Part shown: positions 41,699-51,088 of the stretch, piece by piece
Numbering within the stretch: position 1 is the first letter of the stretch
Layout of the letters: the number at the start of each line of letters is the position of its first letter
Assembly (NCBI GenBank): GCA_903871935.1
Contig: CAIQIQ010000084.1
Location: forward strand, 1-64,000
Source of the DNA: an uncultured Phycisphaerales bacterium
GTDB taxonomy: Bacteria; Planctomycetota; Phycisphaerae; Tepidisphaerales; Tepidisphaeraceae
Length of the DNA: 64,000 nucleotides
Direction of reading: 5' to 3'
Made by a program: the position numbers and the translations under genes
Notes under the pieces: generated by a model
Seen by the model: only the letters and a program-made list of their open reading frames with translations
Told to the model about the DNA's origin: nothing
Database searches by the model: none

Positions 41699-43483
41699 AT
41701 GCCCCACGAGAAACTCTCGGCCGATGCCGTCATCGAACGTGTGATCAGCCTGCTTCAGTCGGACCCCGCCGCCACCAAGGAACTGCCCGAAGGTTGGCAG
41801 TCTCCAGGTTACTGGCAAGCGCTGTTCAACAAGAACGCCAAGACCCGCCGGTTCATGGAAACCTTCCAGGAACTGCCCGCCTTCACCAACCAGATGCCCG
41901 CCGCCACCGACGCCCAGCAGTGGACCGCACTGATGGACCGCGACTTCAAAGGCCCCGCCCACGCCCGGCCAAACCACATCCATCAGTGGGTCCAAGGCAT
42001 CCTCAAAGCCGCCGAAGATGAACCCGCGCCCAAGGAGATCAAGCGCTGGCGCGACCGCTTTGGCAAAAACCAGGGCGTCCAGCGCGTCCGCCCCAAGGAA
42101 TGGAACGGCTACCTCCACAACCCGCACCGTGGCACCACCACCTTCCAGCGCTTCCAGGGCGACGACGTCTACCCCGACTGGGTCACCTCCGACACGCACG
42201 GGCCAATCGAGTTCCAGCCCGATGCCCCCACCAAAGACAACGTCAAGTATGCCCCCAAGACCACGCTCACCTACTGCCGCTGGCCGTGGGCGCTGCTGGA
42301 ACCCAAGAAGGGCAAGTTCAACTGGAAGCTCATCGACCAGACGCTCAAGACCGCCCACAATCGCGGCCAGACCGCCCAGCTTCGCTTCCAGCCGTACACC
42401 CAGCGAGTGGACTACAAAGCCGCCCCCCCCACCTCCAAGCGTCATCCCCCGGAGATGTCCGTCAACGTCCCCGACTGGTACTGGGACACCGGCGCGCCCT
42501 GGGTTGATCAGGGCGTCTATGCCAAGAATGAGCCCGACTCCAACCACCCGCTCTACCTCAAGCACTTCGGCGATTTCATCCGCGCCTTCGCCAAGCGCTA
42601 TGATGGCCACCCGGACCTGGAGAGCATCGATATGGCCTATGCAGGTTTCTGGGGCGAATCCGGTGGCAACTCCACGCCCGCAACGGCCGCCAAGCTCACC
42701 GACATCTACCTCAAGGCGTTCAAGAAGACGCAGCTCCTCTCGATGCTCGGCACGCCTGGCTGCGCCCATGCGGCCGCCGTCACCGCCAAATCCAAACTCA
42801 ACATCGGCTGGCGGGCTGACTGCTTCGGCGATCTGCGCTCATTCCCCCACCCCGACGTCCCCACCGACCAGCTTTGGACGCACACCTACGACCTCTACCC
42901 CAAGGAGATCGACCAGTGCGGCACCAAGGATGCCTGGCAGAAAGCCCCCGTCACCATGGAGACCTGCGGCAACGTCGGCACGTGGTTCATGCACGACTAC
43001 GACCTCGACCTGATCGTCCGCGAGGGCTACCGCTACCATATGTCCGTCTTCATGCCCAAGAACGTCTTCTTCCCCGAAGCCTGGGCCGAAAAGCTGGCCG
43101 AGTTCGACAAGAAGATCGGCTACCGCTTCGCCCTGCGTCAGCTTCTGCTGCCTTTAGAGGCCAAACCCGGCAAGAAGATCAACCTCGAATGGTTCATCGA
43201 TAACGTCGGCTGCGCCCCGATCTACCGCCCCTATGCCCTGGCCCTCCGTTTCCGCCAGGATGGCAAGAGCAAAGTCGTCCGCCTCAAGCGCGACATCCGC
43301 ACTTGGCAGCCCGGCCATAGCTGGTTCCAGGAGCAGATCACCATCCCCTCGGGCCTGAAGAAGGGCGAAGTCAGCGTCGACATGGTCATCGTTGACGAGA
43401 AGGACAAACCCAAAGTCTGGTTCGCGATGGAGAATCGCACCGAAGATGGCTGGCACCCGCTGGGAATGATGGACATCGTGTAA
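41699..43483 (+). CDS. glycoside-hydrolase-like TIM-barrel protein with DUF4832-type C-terminus
   Basis: A 594-residue protein. After a helical N-terminal extension comes a TIM-barrel part (TLTYCRWPWALLEPKKGKFN, AQLRFQPYTQRVDYKAAPP, DLESIDMAYAGFWGESGG). The EPKKGKFNWKLID stretch is typical of beta-galactosidase/GH-like barrels, and ESIDMAYAGFWGE offers a possible acid residue. A beta domain (NLEWFIDNVGCAPIYRPYAL, WQPGHSWFQEQITIPSGLKK) fits DUF4832. No signal peptide. It is divergent from the exported heparinase gene, separated by ~110 bases, and could share a regulatory region with it. Confidence 0.7.
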   Translation: MPHEKLSADAVIERVISLLQSDPAATKELPEGWQSPGYWQALFNKNAKTRRFMETFQELPAFTNQMPAATDAQQWTALMDRDFKGPAHARPNHIHQWVQGILKAAEDEPAPKEIKRWRDRFGKNQGVQRVRPKEWNGYLHNPHRGTTTFQRFQGDDVYPDWVTSDTHGPIEFQPDAPTKDNVKYAPKTTLTYCRWPWALLEPKKGKFNWKLIDQTLKTAHNRGQTAQLRFQPYTQRVDYKAAPPTSKRHPPEMSVNVPDWYWDTGAPWVDQGVYAKNEPDSNHPLYLKHFGDFIRAFAKRYDGHPDLESIDMAYAGFWGESGGNSTPATAAKLTDIYLKAFKKTQLLSMLGTPGCAHAAAVTAKSKLNIGWRADCFGDLRSFPHPDVPTDQLWTHTYDLYPKEIDQCGTKDAWQKAPVTMETCGNVGTWFMHDYDLDLIVREGYRYHMSVFMPKNVFFPEAWAEKLAEFDKKIGYRFALRQLLLPLEAKPGKKINLEWFIDNVGCAPIYRPYALALRFRQDGKSKVVRLKRDIRTWQPGHSWFQEQITIPSGLKKGEVSVDMVIVDEKDKPKVWFAMENRTEDGWHPLGMMDIV

Positions 43484-43522
43484 AGTCTCGTCGCCCCGCG
43501 GCGAACAATTACACAATCCCAC

Positions 43523-43555
43523 CACCGCCCGCCACCCGGCGGGCGGTGCTTTGTC
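43523..43555 (+). terminator. Rho-independent terminator
   Basis: A perfect 11-bp stem CACCGCCCGCC (43523-43533) / GGCGGGCGGTG (43538-43548), 4-base loop, then CTTTGTCT. It lies 39 bases after the stop of the barrel gene. Confidence 0.85.
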
Positions 43556-43642
43556 TGCGCACGTTGGGGCGACGACCTACTCGTCCTCTGCCGTCTGTCA
43601 GATCACCCTCACCAATATGGTTGGTTTACATCCATAGCCCCT

Positions 43643-44347
43643 CTACCCGAACAGCCCCGGCTCCTGCTTCTTCCCCTGCGGCGGCTCCTCGGCAAAGGGC
43701 GCAATACACTCTGCGCGATCATTGGCCGGGCTATTCACCACCCGACTCACCGCCACCTTCTGCATCGTCCCCGCATACGGCCGCAGTAACCCCGTCAGCC
43801 CCTCCGCCTCCGTATCCGGCGTGCGAATCCACGTCGTCGCCTGTTCCGGCGAAAGAATAGCAGGCATCCGGTCATGCACGCTCTGCATGAACTCGTTCGC
43901 CGCCGTCGTAATGATGCACGCCGTCCTGATCTCACCTCCGCCGCGATCGGGAGTATCCTCCCACAGCCCCGCAAACAGCATCGGCCGTTTCGTCGGCAGT
44001 GTGATATAGAACGGCTGCTTCCCTCCCCCCGTCCTCTGCCATTCATAAAAGCCGCTGGCCGGCACCACACACCGCTTGTGCCGCAACGAACCCCGGAACA
44101 TCGGCCGGCTCGCCACCGTCTCCGCCCGGGCATTGATCATGCTCTTCACCTCCTCTGTCTGCTTCGCCCAAGCGGGAACCAGCCCCCAGATCGCGTGCTC
44201 CAGTTTGCCGCCGTTGCGGTTGCTGAGCATCAGGATCGGCTGCGAAGGCGCGATGTTATACCGCGGCGCGAAGAGCTCCGGCGGCGCCACCCAGGGAAAC
44301 AGCCCGATGAATTCCGCCAGATCCAGCAGTGCATAGCGTCCACACAT
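43643..44347 (-). CDS. yedK: SRAP-domain abasic-site-processing protein (YedK/HMCES type)
   Basis: A 234-residue SOS-response-associated peptidase-family protein. It starts MCGRYALL, so after Met removal Cys2 would be the catalytic N-terminal residue that forms a thiazolidine link to abasic sites in single-stranded DNA. Further family motifs are RYNIAPSQPILML, WGLVPAWAKQ, NARAETVASRPMFRGSLRHK, RCVVPASGFYEWQ and SVHDRMPAIL (active-site His). Length is normal. It shields abasic sites during replication. It has no DNA-repair neighbours here. Confidence 0.95.
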   Translation of the reverse strand: MCGRYALLDLAEFIGLFPWVAPPELFAPRYNIAPSQPILMLSNRNGGKLEHAIWGLVPAWAKQTEEVKSMINARAETVASRPMFRGSLRHKRCVVPASGFYEWQRTGGGKQPFYITLPTKRPMLFAGLWEDTPDRGGGEIRTACIITTAANEFMQSVHDRMPAILSPEQATTWIRTPDTEAEGLTGLLRPYAGTMQKVAVSRVVNSPANDRAECIAPFAEEPPQGKKQEPGLFG

Positions 44348-44466
44348 AACGCCCTAAGTATACCCCATACCCACGGCCGGCGACCCCGAAAGCTCAAAAC
44401 CTCAAAACCCTGTGATATTGATGTGTTTGCGATCCCAGCAATGCCCCATTACACTCGTGGGTTCTT

Positions 44467-45237
44467 ATGAAATCGGAACGCCGACACGAACTGCATACTA
44501 ATTCGCTCGCCCAGACGATCAGCCGCACTCCGGAGTTTCTCCGCGAGCACGGCTCCAAGGTGCTGCTGGGTGTCATCATTGCTCTGCTGGTGGTGATTCT
44601 CATTCATCAGCGCATGCGGCGGAACCTGGAGCAACTTGATACAGGATGGACCAGCATCACCTCGGCACGGTTCTCGATTGGGCGCATCGGGATGCTGCCA
44701 GCGCAGATCAGGAACCCAACGGATATCGCCACCGCACGCCGGCAGATGACTGAGAGCGCCAGCTCGGCACTAACTTCGGTGATCGGGTCGGATAACCCGC
44801 AACTGGCGGCCGAGGCATACCTGCTGCGCGGCGACCTCAACTGGACGCTGGCTAACCTGCCCGAGCTTCCCGAGGCTGCCACCCAACCCGCTCTGAAACT
44901 CGAAGGCTCCAGCCAGGAATACCTCGCCCGGGCTGAGGAGGCATATCAAAAGGTCATCCGCGTCTATGCCGATCAGTCCACCAGCGTGGCCAATGCCCGC
45001 TTCGGCCTGGCGGCCATCGCCGAGAACCGCCACGACTGGGCGGGCGCCAAGAAGATCTACGAAGAGATCAAGAACGATCCCAAGACGATTCCATCGTACA
45101 AGACACTGGCCGACCTGAAGATTGTCGCCCTGTCCGTGATCGATACTCCCGTGTACATCGTACCGAGCTCTCAGCCGGCCGTGCCTGCGGCGCCCGCGCC
45201 GACAACAACCCCAGCCACCGCACCGGCCGCGAAGTAG
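44467..45237 (+). CDS. inner-membrane TPR-type protein
   Basis: A 256-residue protein with one N-terminal membrane helix (VLLGVIIALLVVILIH, residues ~33-48) and a periplasmic helical region. It has tetratricopeptide-like repeats (AAEAYLLRGDLNWTLANLPE, LARAEEAYQKVIRVY, SVANARFGLAAIAENRHDWA). This resembles the YfgM/Tol-associated type of TPR proteins. The C-terminus is Pro/Ala/Thr-rich and probably disordered. It lies 85 bases ahead of the pseudouridine synthase gene. Confidence 0.7.
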   Translation: MKSERRHELHTNSLAQTISRTPEFLREHGSKVLLGVIIALLVVILIHQRMRRNLEQLDTGWTSITSARFSIGRIGMLPAQIRNPTDIATARRQMTESASSALTSVIGSDNPQLAAEAYLLRGDLNWTLANLPELPEAATQPALKLEGSSQEYLARAEEAYQKVIRVYADQSTSVANARFGLAAIAENRHDWAGAKKIYEEIKNDPKTIPSYKTLADLKIVALSVIDTPVYIVPSSQPAVPAAPAPTTTPATAPAAK

Positions 45238-45322
45238 TGTGTGCTGACGAGCCGCCAAAGACCTTGATTTGCGCAAGCGAGCATACTCGGCTCGTCAACG
45301 CACCTGTTTGCCACATTCAACC

Positions 45323-46411
45323 GTGTCCCAGGACAACACCATTCTGCCCGATGATGAGTCGGAGGTACTGGAGACCCCGGAATCCTCCGCCGAGGAATCG
45401 GACATCGTCCAATACCGCTTCCGCGTATCCAAGAATCTCACCCGCCGGGTGGATCAATACCTCACCGATCGCGTCTCCTACCTGTCCCGAGCCGGTGTGC
45501 AACGCCTGATCGATGGTGACCTGGTCAAGGTCAACGGCAAACCCACCAAAGCTTCCTATCACCCGCGTACCGGCGATATCGTGGAGATGGTCGCCCCGCC
45601 CAAGCCGGTATCAGAGCTGATCCCCGAGCCCATCCCGCTGGACGTCGTCTATGAAGATGAGCACTTCATGGCGATCAACAAGCAGGCCGGCATCATGGTC
45701 CACCCCGCCCGCGGCAAGTGGACCGGCACGCTGGTCAACGGCCTGGTCTACTACGGACAGAAGTGGAGCACCGTCAACGGCAACTGGCGGCCGGGCATTC
45801 TTCATCGCCTCGACCGCAACACCACCGGCATCATGCTCATCGCCAAGAGCGATGAGGCGCACTGGCGCATGGCCCGCCAGTTCGAGAACCGCACCATTCA
45901 GAAGACCTACGTCGCCGTCACCCACGGCATCCCGCCGCTACATAGCGATGTGATCGACATGCCCATCGGAAGAGATCGCTACATCCGTGAGAAGCAGGCG
46001 GTCCGCAAGATCGAAAACGGCGGTCGGCCCGCCGTCACCATCTACGAAGTCCTACAGACCTTCGAGCATCTCGAGGATGCCGTGCTTTCTCCGGGAGATC
46101 ACGCCAAAGACCAGAAGAACCCGCCGCCGCCAAAGAAGTACGCCTTCCTCAAACTCACGCCCAAGACCGGCCGGACGCACCAGTTGCGCGTCCACTTGAC
46201 CACTCTGGGCTTCCCCATGGTCGGCGACACGATGTACAACGGCCACATCTTCACCCGTGGCGAGTTCAAGTTCGAGCGCCAGGCCCTGCACGCCGCCGAG
46301 ATCACCTTCACCCACCCGGCCACACTGGAGAAGATGACCCTGAAGGCTCCTTTGCCGCCGGACATCACCGCTCTCCTGCACCACCTGGGCGCAACGACCA
46401 TCAACTACTGA
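45323..46411 (+). CDS. RluA-family 23S rRNA pseudouridine synthase
   Basis: A 362-residue enzyme. An N-terminal S4 RNA-binding domain (LTRRVDQYLTDRVSYLSRAG, VQRLIDGDLVKVNGKPTKAS) is followed by the catalytic domain with VHPARGKWTGTLVNGLVYY, the active-site Asp in HRLDRNTTGIMLIAK, and KLTPKTGRTHQLRVHLTTLG. It converts uridine to pseudouridine in rRNA, probably RluD-like. The start is uncertain: a GTG at 45323 gives a compact N-terminus, while an ATG at 45269 adds 18 unlikely residues. An insertion with PPPPKK at ~residues 275-300 is unusual. Confidence 0.92.
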   Translation: MSQDNTILPDDESEVLETPESSAEESDIVQYRFRVSKNLTRRVDQYLTDRVSYLSRAGVQRLIDGDLVKVNGKPTKASYHPRTGDIVEMVAPPKPVSELIPEPIPLDVVYEDEHFMAINKQAGIMVHPARGKWTGTLVNGLVYYGQKWSTVNGNWRPGILHRLDRNTTGIMLIAKSDEAHWRMARQFENRTIQKTYVAVTHGIPPLHSDVIDMPIGRDRYIREKQAVRKIENGGRPAVTIYEVLQTFEHLEDAVLSPGDHAKDQKNPPPPKKYAFLKLTPKTGRTHQLRVHLTTLGFPMVGDTMYNGHIFTRGEFKFERQALHAAEITFTHPATLEKMTLKAPLPPDITALLHHLGATTINY

Positions 46412-46474
46412 CCTCCGCGCAACTGTCACGGCAGTGGTACAATCCGCAACAGACACTCAAGGAAGGAGCAAATC

Positions 46475-47203
46475 ATGACCACCTGGATCGCCCTCGCAGC
46501 TTTACTGCTCGTAAGCACCGTAACCGCAGTGGCCGCCGACCCTTCACCCATGCAAGCCAGAGAGAGGACCTCGGCCGGTGACTTGCTCATCGACCCGATC
46601 AACCACTCCGCCCTCCACTTCGAGTTCGGCGGCAAGCAGTTTTATGTTGATCCGGCCGGCACCGCCAACTGGGCCTCAATGCCCAAGGCCGATGCCATCT
46701 TCATCACCCACGAACACCGCGACCACCTCGACCCGCAGACCATCAGCACCATCCGGAAAGCGGGTACCGTCATCATCGCCAGCGCCCCGGCCGGCAAGGC
46801 CGCCGGCTTCGGCGATCTCATCAAGCCCGGCGAAACCAAGCAGGTCCTGGGCATCACCGTCGAAGCCATCCCCGCCTATAACGTGTCGGCTGATCGACTG
46901 AAGTTCCATCCTAAGGAGCGAGGCGACGTCGGTTACCTCTTCACCTTCGGCGGCAAGCGTGTCTATGTTGCCGGTGATACCGAAGGAACCCCGGAGATGC
47001 GGGCGCTCAAGAACATCGACATCGCCTTCATCCCCATCAACCTGCCCTACACGATGCCCCCGGCCGAAGCCGCCGCCGCCGTCCGCGCCTTCAAGCCCAA
47101 GGTGCTCTACCCCTACCACCAGGGGAAATCCGACCCGGCCGAGATGAAGAAACTCCTCGCCGACTCGCCGGAAATCGAGGTTCGCGTCCTGCCTCTGCCC
47201 TGA
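46475..47203 (+). CDS. exported metallo-beta-lactamase-fold hydrolase (UlaG-like)
   Basis: A 242-residue protein with a signal peptide (MTTWIALAALLLVSTVTAVAA). It has the zinc-binding motif FITHEHRDHLD, then a GDTEG metal Asp segment (VYVAGDTEGTPEM) and YPYHQGKSDP with the last His. This is the beta-lactamase-fold, L-ascorbate-lactonase-like group. The substrate is unknown. An AAGGAGC ribosome-binding site lies just upstream. Confidence 0.88.
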   Translation: MTTWIALAALLLVSTVTAVAADPSPMQARERTSAGDLLIDPINHSALHFEFGGKQFYVDPAGTANWASMPKADAIFITHEHRDHLDPQTISTIRKAGTVIIASAPAGKAAGFGDLIKPGETKQVLGITVEAIPAYNVSADRLKFHPKERGDVGYLFTFGGKRVYVAGDTEGTPEMRALKNIDIAFIPINLPYTMPPAEAAAAVRAFKPKVLYPYHQGKSDPAEMKKLLADSPEIEVRVLPLP

Positions 47204-47225
47204 GTTTTCGGGAATAGGCTGGAAT

Positions 47226-48386
47226 CTACCCAAACACCTTGTGCATCCGGTCACAGTAGTACCGGACCAGATCCCACTTCCCATCCGGCGCGATGCGGTG
47301 ATCCGGACATGGAATGTAGCCGCCCAGATCGACCAGTTTGCGAAGCCGTTCCACCTCCGCGTCGATGGCCGCCCGATCGCGGCCAAACACCACCTTGTTC
47401 ATCCCGCCTACTCCGCGGAGTTCCTTCCCATACTGCTTACGCCATGGTTCGATGCTGGCATTCCAGGTTCCCACCTCGATCGGGAACATGGTATTGACGC
47501 CGTTTTCAAACCAGATCGGCACCAGCGCATCAATGCAGCCATCGCAGTCCAGGCTGACTATGTCGATACCATAGCGAAGCAGCAGGTCGGTCATCCGCTT
47601 GTAGTGCGGGCCGACCTTGGCGCGGAACACATCCGGCGCCACCAGCGGACCGGTCTTGAAGCAGATATCTTCCCAGTAGTGCGCGAAGTCGAACACACCG
47701 CCGACCCGCGTCAGGATGTATTCAATATTCCGGTAAGCCAGGTCGGCGTACGTGTCGAGCATCTCATCGAACAGCGGCTCATCATCCATCAGCAGATACG
47801 CCGTGTTCTCCACTCCGACGATGTTGCGGAAGCTGCCGTAGAGCGAGCCGCACCAGATCCCCAGGAAGAAGTCTCGCTCGTTTCTCTTGAGCCACTCCAT
47901 GCCGCCGTTCTTCCACTGCAAAGCCTTGTCATCGCTCACCCGCACCCATGCATCCGTGATGCGCTGCTCGCTCCACTGCAGGCGCGGCTTGTAGTGCTCT
48001 TCCCAACTTGCGCGATCTTTCAACGTGTGCTCGATTTCCGACTTGATCGACACCGCCCCGGGTACATCCAGCTCAATGACCCCTTCACCGTTCATCACAT
48101 GCCGGGAACCATCCGGAAACTCACGAATCACCTTCGGTTCAAACGCGGGACTCAGGTTCGAATGCCCGCCAAACTGGCAACTCCAGTCGCAGTCAAACCC
48201 GAGCTTCTTCGAGATCGCTACATCAATCGTGTTGCCATCGCCCCAACCTTTAGCCTGCTCCTCGGTGATGTGCCCTTCATTCGCCCACTTCACCAGGGTC
48301 TCATACCAGTACCCAAAGTGCACAACTGGCAGGCGGTCGTACTCCTCGTAGTGCAGAACATGTTTGATGCGTTCACGATTGGTCAT
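47226..48386 (-). CDS. uroporphyrinogen-decarboxylase-family (UroD-like) protein
   Basis: A 386-residue TIM-barrel protein (MTNRERIKHVLHYEEYDRLP at the start, then FDFAHYWEDICFKTGPLVAP, GIDIVSLDCDGCIDALVPIW and GGMNKVVF). It shares the overall pattern of the protein at 7940-9010 but differs clearly. The DIVSLDCDG segment replaces the HSCGN motif, so the two may have different cofactors. Not a standard heme enzyme. The start at 48386 was chosen over the extended 48398. Confidence 0.75.
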   Translation of the reverse strand: MTNRERIKHVLHYEEYDRLPVVHFGYWYETLVKWANEGHITEEQAKGWGDGNTIDVAISKKLGFDCDWSCQFGGHSNLSPAFEPKVIREFPDGSRHVMNGEGVIELDVPGAVSIKSEIEHTLKDRASWEEHYKPRLQWSEQRITDAWVRVSDDKALQWKNGGMEWLKRNERDFFLGIWCGSLYGSFRNIVGVENTAYLLMDDEPLFDEMLDTYADLAYRNIEYILTRVGGVFDFAHYWEDICFKTGPLVAPDVFRAKVGPHYKRMTDLLLRYGIDIVSLDCDGCIDALVPIWFENGVNTMFPIEVGTWNASIEPWRKQYGKELRGVGGMNKVVFGRDRAAIDAEVERLRKLVDLGGYIPCPDHRIAPDGKWDLVRYYCDRMHKVFG

Positions 48387-48469
48387 GGTGGGGCACAATC
48401 ATCCTGAGAGGCAATCAAGAGTCAATGCGCCATCCGCATGGAGGATGCTTGTGCATGCTGCATGCGGGG

Positions 48470-49735
48470 TCAGGATTGTGCCTCTTCCCGCGCCAACTCC
48501 GGCACCACCTCTTCCAGCATCGCAATTCGGCGCGTTGGTAGCGATGCCCGCACCAGCCACCCCAGAAACGATGCCAACAGCGACGCCGTGCCAGCTCCGA
48601 TAGGCAGGATCACAAACCAGATCCACGGTGGCCCAACCGATCGAAAACCATTTTCACGTGCAAACCAGCCGACCGTGAACGCCGTTCCCATACACAGCAG
48701 GGCCACCGACACTGCGCCCCTTCGGAACACAAACCAGGTCAATATCACCACGGGCGGCAGTAAGCTCATCACTTCAAACGGATCCACGCTAACCACGGCG
48801 CCACCCCTGCCCGCCAGCCAGGAACTATGCCGGATTATCTCATCCGCCCTGCTCACCAGCCATATCCACATCACGGCTGTCGCAGGCATCCTCACGGCCA
48901 CCCAGAACCCCGCCCATACCGATTGAGTCAAGCTTCCTACGCTCAGCAATGCCCCCAGTGCATCCGACACGCCGCAGTGTTTTCCGCAGGTCGGGCACGT
49001 CACCTGCTCAAGGCGACAATCGCTACATGTACTTGAGGTCAGCGCCGGCAACTCCGCAGCACAGTGCGTGCAATACATCAAGTTTCGCGCCGGCCTCATC
49101 TCAACGCCGTGTAGAAGCCGGTCGCTCAGCGCACCTTGATACGCCCGCGTCATCAACATCCGGTCTTCATCCTTCGCGAACATCCACAGGATTACCCACC
49201 CGATCACCTCCGCACCCCATGCTCCAATGCCCGCGCCGCCCACCACATATGCCGCCAGTGCCAGCAGACAGGCCATTTCCGCACGAACATTGCCCCATGC
49301 GCAGAATTCTCCAAGAGCAAACGGGATCATCACAAAGGCCATCGCACTGCCGGCGGCCGTTAAAGCGTTTCTCAAGTGAAAAACCAGCAACCTCACCAGA
49401 CATGCCGAAAGGACCGCCATACCGCCCATCACCAGATGCCCAGTCAGATCCATCTCCCGGCTCGCCGCTCCACCCAAGAATCCGATCGCGGTCCACACGA
49501 CGCCGATGATCACCAGAAAGATGATTTGCGACCCCTGAATCCACCCAGGCAGTTTCGCCGCCCGAGCCCGCATCTGCAGCAGAAGGCGATTTTGCGCCTC
49601 ATTGGCAATCTGTGATGCCCCGCACTCTGGACAGCGCAAATAGACATGCCCGCAATCGCCGCACTTCCGCGCAGGCAATCCACGCAGTGCATACCCACAC
49701 TTCAGACACCGCAAGCCAGCCTCTTGCTCCATCAT
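48470..49735 (-). CDS. polytopic membrane protein with two zinc-ribbon modules
   Basis: A 421-residue protein. An N-terminal zinc ribbon (LRCLKCGYALRGLPARKCGD, then CPECGAS) comes before about four membrane helices. A central ribbon (YCTHCAAELPALTSSTCSDC, then CPTCGKHCG) is followed by four to five more helices and a short C-terminal tail. The double ribbon-membrane layout suggests an internal duplication. Function unknown; such proteins are frequent in planctomycetes. The start may be either of two adjacent ATGs. Confidence 0.75.
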   Translation of the reverse strand: MMEQEAGLRCLKCGYALRGLPARKCGDCGHVYLRCPECGASQIANEAQNRLLLQMRARAAKLPGWIQGSQIIFLVIIGVVWTAIGFLGGAASREMDLTGHLVMGGMAVLSACLVRLLVFHLRNALTAAGSAMAFVMIPFALGEFCAWGNVRAEMACLLALAAYVVGGAGIGAWGAEVIGWVILWMFAKDEDRMLMTRAYQGALSDRLLHGVEMRPARNLMYCTHCAAELPALTSSTCSDCRLEQVTCPTCGKHCGVSDALGALLSVGSLTQSVWAGFWVAVRMPATAVMWIWLVSRADEIIRHSSWLAGRGGAVVSVDPFEVMSLLPPVVILTWFVFRRGAVSVALLCMGTAFTVGWFARENGFRSVGPPWIWFVILPIGAGTASLLASFLGWLVRASLPTRRIAMLEEVVPELAREEAQS

Positions 49736-49780
49736 CTCGCCTCCCGCGCTATAGCCGGAGTCAACACCTTGCTATTTCAT

Positions 49781-49807
49781 GTAGAAGCGACTTTGTAGTC
49801 GCTGCTG
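49781..49807. repeat. REP-like palindromic unit, copy 1
   Basis: GTAGAAGCGACTTTGTAGTC followed by GCTG contains the palindrome AGCGACT-TTGT-AGTCGCT. An inverted second copy lies 70 bases away, upstream of xseB. Confidence 0.8.
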
Positions 49808-49876
49808 GAGGGCGCAAGAGCCACTGTCTATCCAATGCCGCGCCATCCAGACCAGGCAGGCACACCTGATATTCCC

Positions 49877-49901
49877 ACAGCGACTGCAAAGTCGCTGCTA
49901 C
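49877..49901. repeat. REP-like palindromic unit, copy 2 (inverted)
   Basis: CAGCGACTGCAAAGTCGCTG plus CTAC; its reverse complement matches copy 1 at all but two positions. Paired inverted copies resemble BIME structures. Confidence 0.8.
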
Positions 49902-49918
49902 TGAGTATAATGCCCACC

Positions 49919-50167
49919 ATGGCCAAGAAGACTCAACAGCCTCCCAAGACCTTCGAAGATGCCATCCAGGAACTAGAAAAGATCCTCGCGGAGATCGAAT
50001 CCGGCGGCGTCGGCCTTGAGGAAAGCCTCTTGCGCTATGAACGCGGCACCTTCCTTGTGCAGCACTGTCGTGGCGTGCTCGCTCAGGCGGAGAAGCAGAT
50101 CGAGCAGATCACCAAAGGCCCCGATGGCACCCCCACAACTCAGCCGCTGGAGGAGAAGTCCGAATGA
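49919..50167 (+). CDS. xseB: exodeoxyribonuclease VII small subunit
   Basis: An 82-residue protein with KTFEDAIQELEKILAEIESG, VGLEESLLRYERGTFLVQHC and RGVLAQAEKQIEQI, the full XseB pattern. With XseA it forms exonuclease VII, which degrades single-stranded DNA; xseA is not in the window. The start at 49919 was chosen because XseB homology begins right there. It overlaps the next gene by four bases. Confidence 0.95.
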   Translation: MAKKTQQPPKTFEDAIQELEKILAEIESGGVGLEESLLRYERGTFLVQHCRGVLAQAEKQIEQITKGPDGTPTTQPLEEKSE

Positions 50168-51078
50168 GCGCGACGTCTCCCTTATCCCCCCCACCCGATG
50201 CCGAGGCGCTGCTGACGCGGCACAGCACGACTCTGCACAGCTATTTCCAGAGCGCACTGGCACGCTACACGGCCGCCCCGCCGCGGCTGATGGAATCCAT
50301 CGCCTATAGCCTCTACGCCGGTGGCAAGCGTCTTCGCCCCGCCCTGATCCTTGAATCCTGCCGCGCCTGCGGTGGCGATGCCTCTGCGATGGAAGCCGCC
50401 ATGGCCGGCGCTGCCGCCATGGAACTGATCCACACCTTCTCCCTCGTTCACGACGACCTGCCGGCCATGGACAATGACGACCTTCGCCGCGGCCGGCCGA
50501 CCAATCACAAGGTCTACGGCGAAGCCATGGCCATTCTCGCCGGCGATGCCATGATGACTATCGCCTTTGAACTCCTCGCAGAAACCGTCCCTTCCCCCAC
50601 CTCCGTCTCGATGATCCGCGAACTGGCCGCCAATTCGGGCCCCTGCGGCATGATCGGCGGACAGGTCCTGGATATGGACGGTGAAACTCGCCGCCTCAAG
50701 CTCGATGAACTGCAACACTTGCACCGCCTCAAGACCGGGGCTCTGCTCACCTGCTCCTGCCGCCTGGGCGCGATCGCCGCGGGCGTTGATCAGCAGATGC
50801 TCAGCCGCCTGAGCGACTTTGGCCGCCATCTGGGTCTGGCCTTCCAGATCGTCGATGACATCCTCGATGAGACCAGCACTCCCGAGCAGATGGGCAAGGC
50901 AACGAAAAAGGATGCCGCCAAAGGTAAGAACACCTACCCAGTTCTACTGGGCCTGGAAGGCAGTCAGGCGGAAGCGAACAACGCACTGGCCGCCGCCCTG
51001 GACGCAATCACCCCGCTAGGCGATCGAGCCCGGCCGCTCGAAGCCATCGCCCGCTTCGTTGTGGAACGGACGCACTGA
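50164..51078 (+). CDS. ispA: (2E,6E)-farnesyl diphosphate synthase-type polyprenyl synthetase
   Basis: A 304-residue class I trans-prenyltransferase. The first Asp-rich motif is HDDLPAMDNDDLRRGRPT, the second is FQIVDDILDETS, and GGKRLRPALILESCRACG and AGDAMMTIAFELLAE complete the pattern. It condenses isopentenyl diphosphate into C15 (or C20) prenyl diphosphates for quinones, hopanoids or undecaprenyl lipids. Neighbouring xseB is a common genomic partner of ispA, and the two genes overlap ATGA. The exact chain length is not readable. Confidence 0.93.
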   Translation: MSATSPLSPPPDAEALLTRHSTTLHSYFQSALARYTAAPPRLMESIAYSLYAGGKRLRPALILESCRACGGDASAMEAAMAGAAAMELIHTFSLVHDDLPAMDNDDLRRGRPTNHKVYGEAMAILAGDAMMTIAFELLAETVPSPTSVSMIRELAANSGPCGMIGGQVLDMDGETRRLKLDELQHLHRLKTGALLTCSCRLGAIAAGVDQQMLSRLSDFGRHLGLAFQIVDDILDETSTPEQMGKATKKDAAKGKNTYPVLLGLEGSQAEANNALAAALDAITPLGDRARPLEAIARFVVERTH

Positions 51079-51088
51079 GTTCGCCGTA

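Noticed and set aside
47241..48407. Long forward frame (388 aa) opposite the second UroD-like gene
   Set aside because: It mirrors the minus-strand gene almost base for base and has no family-like motifs.
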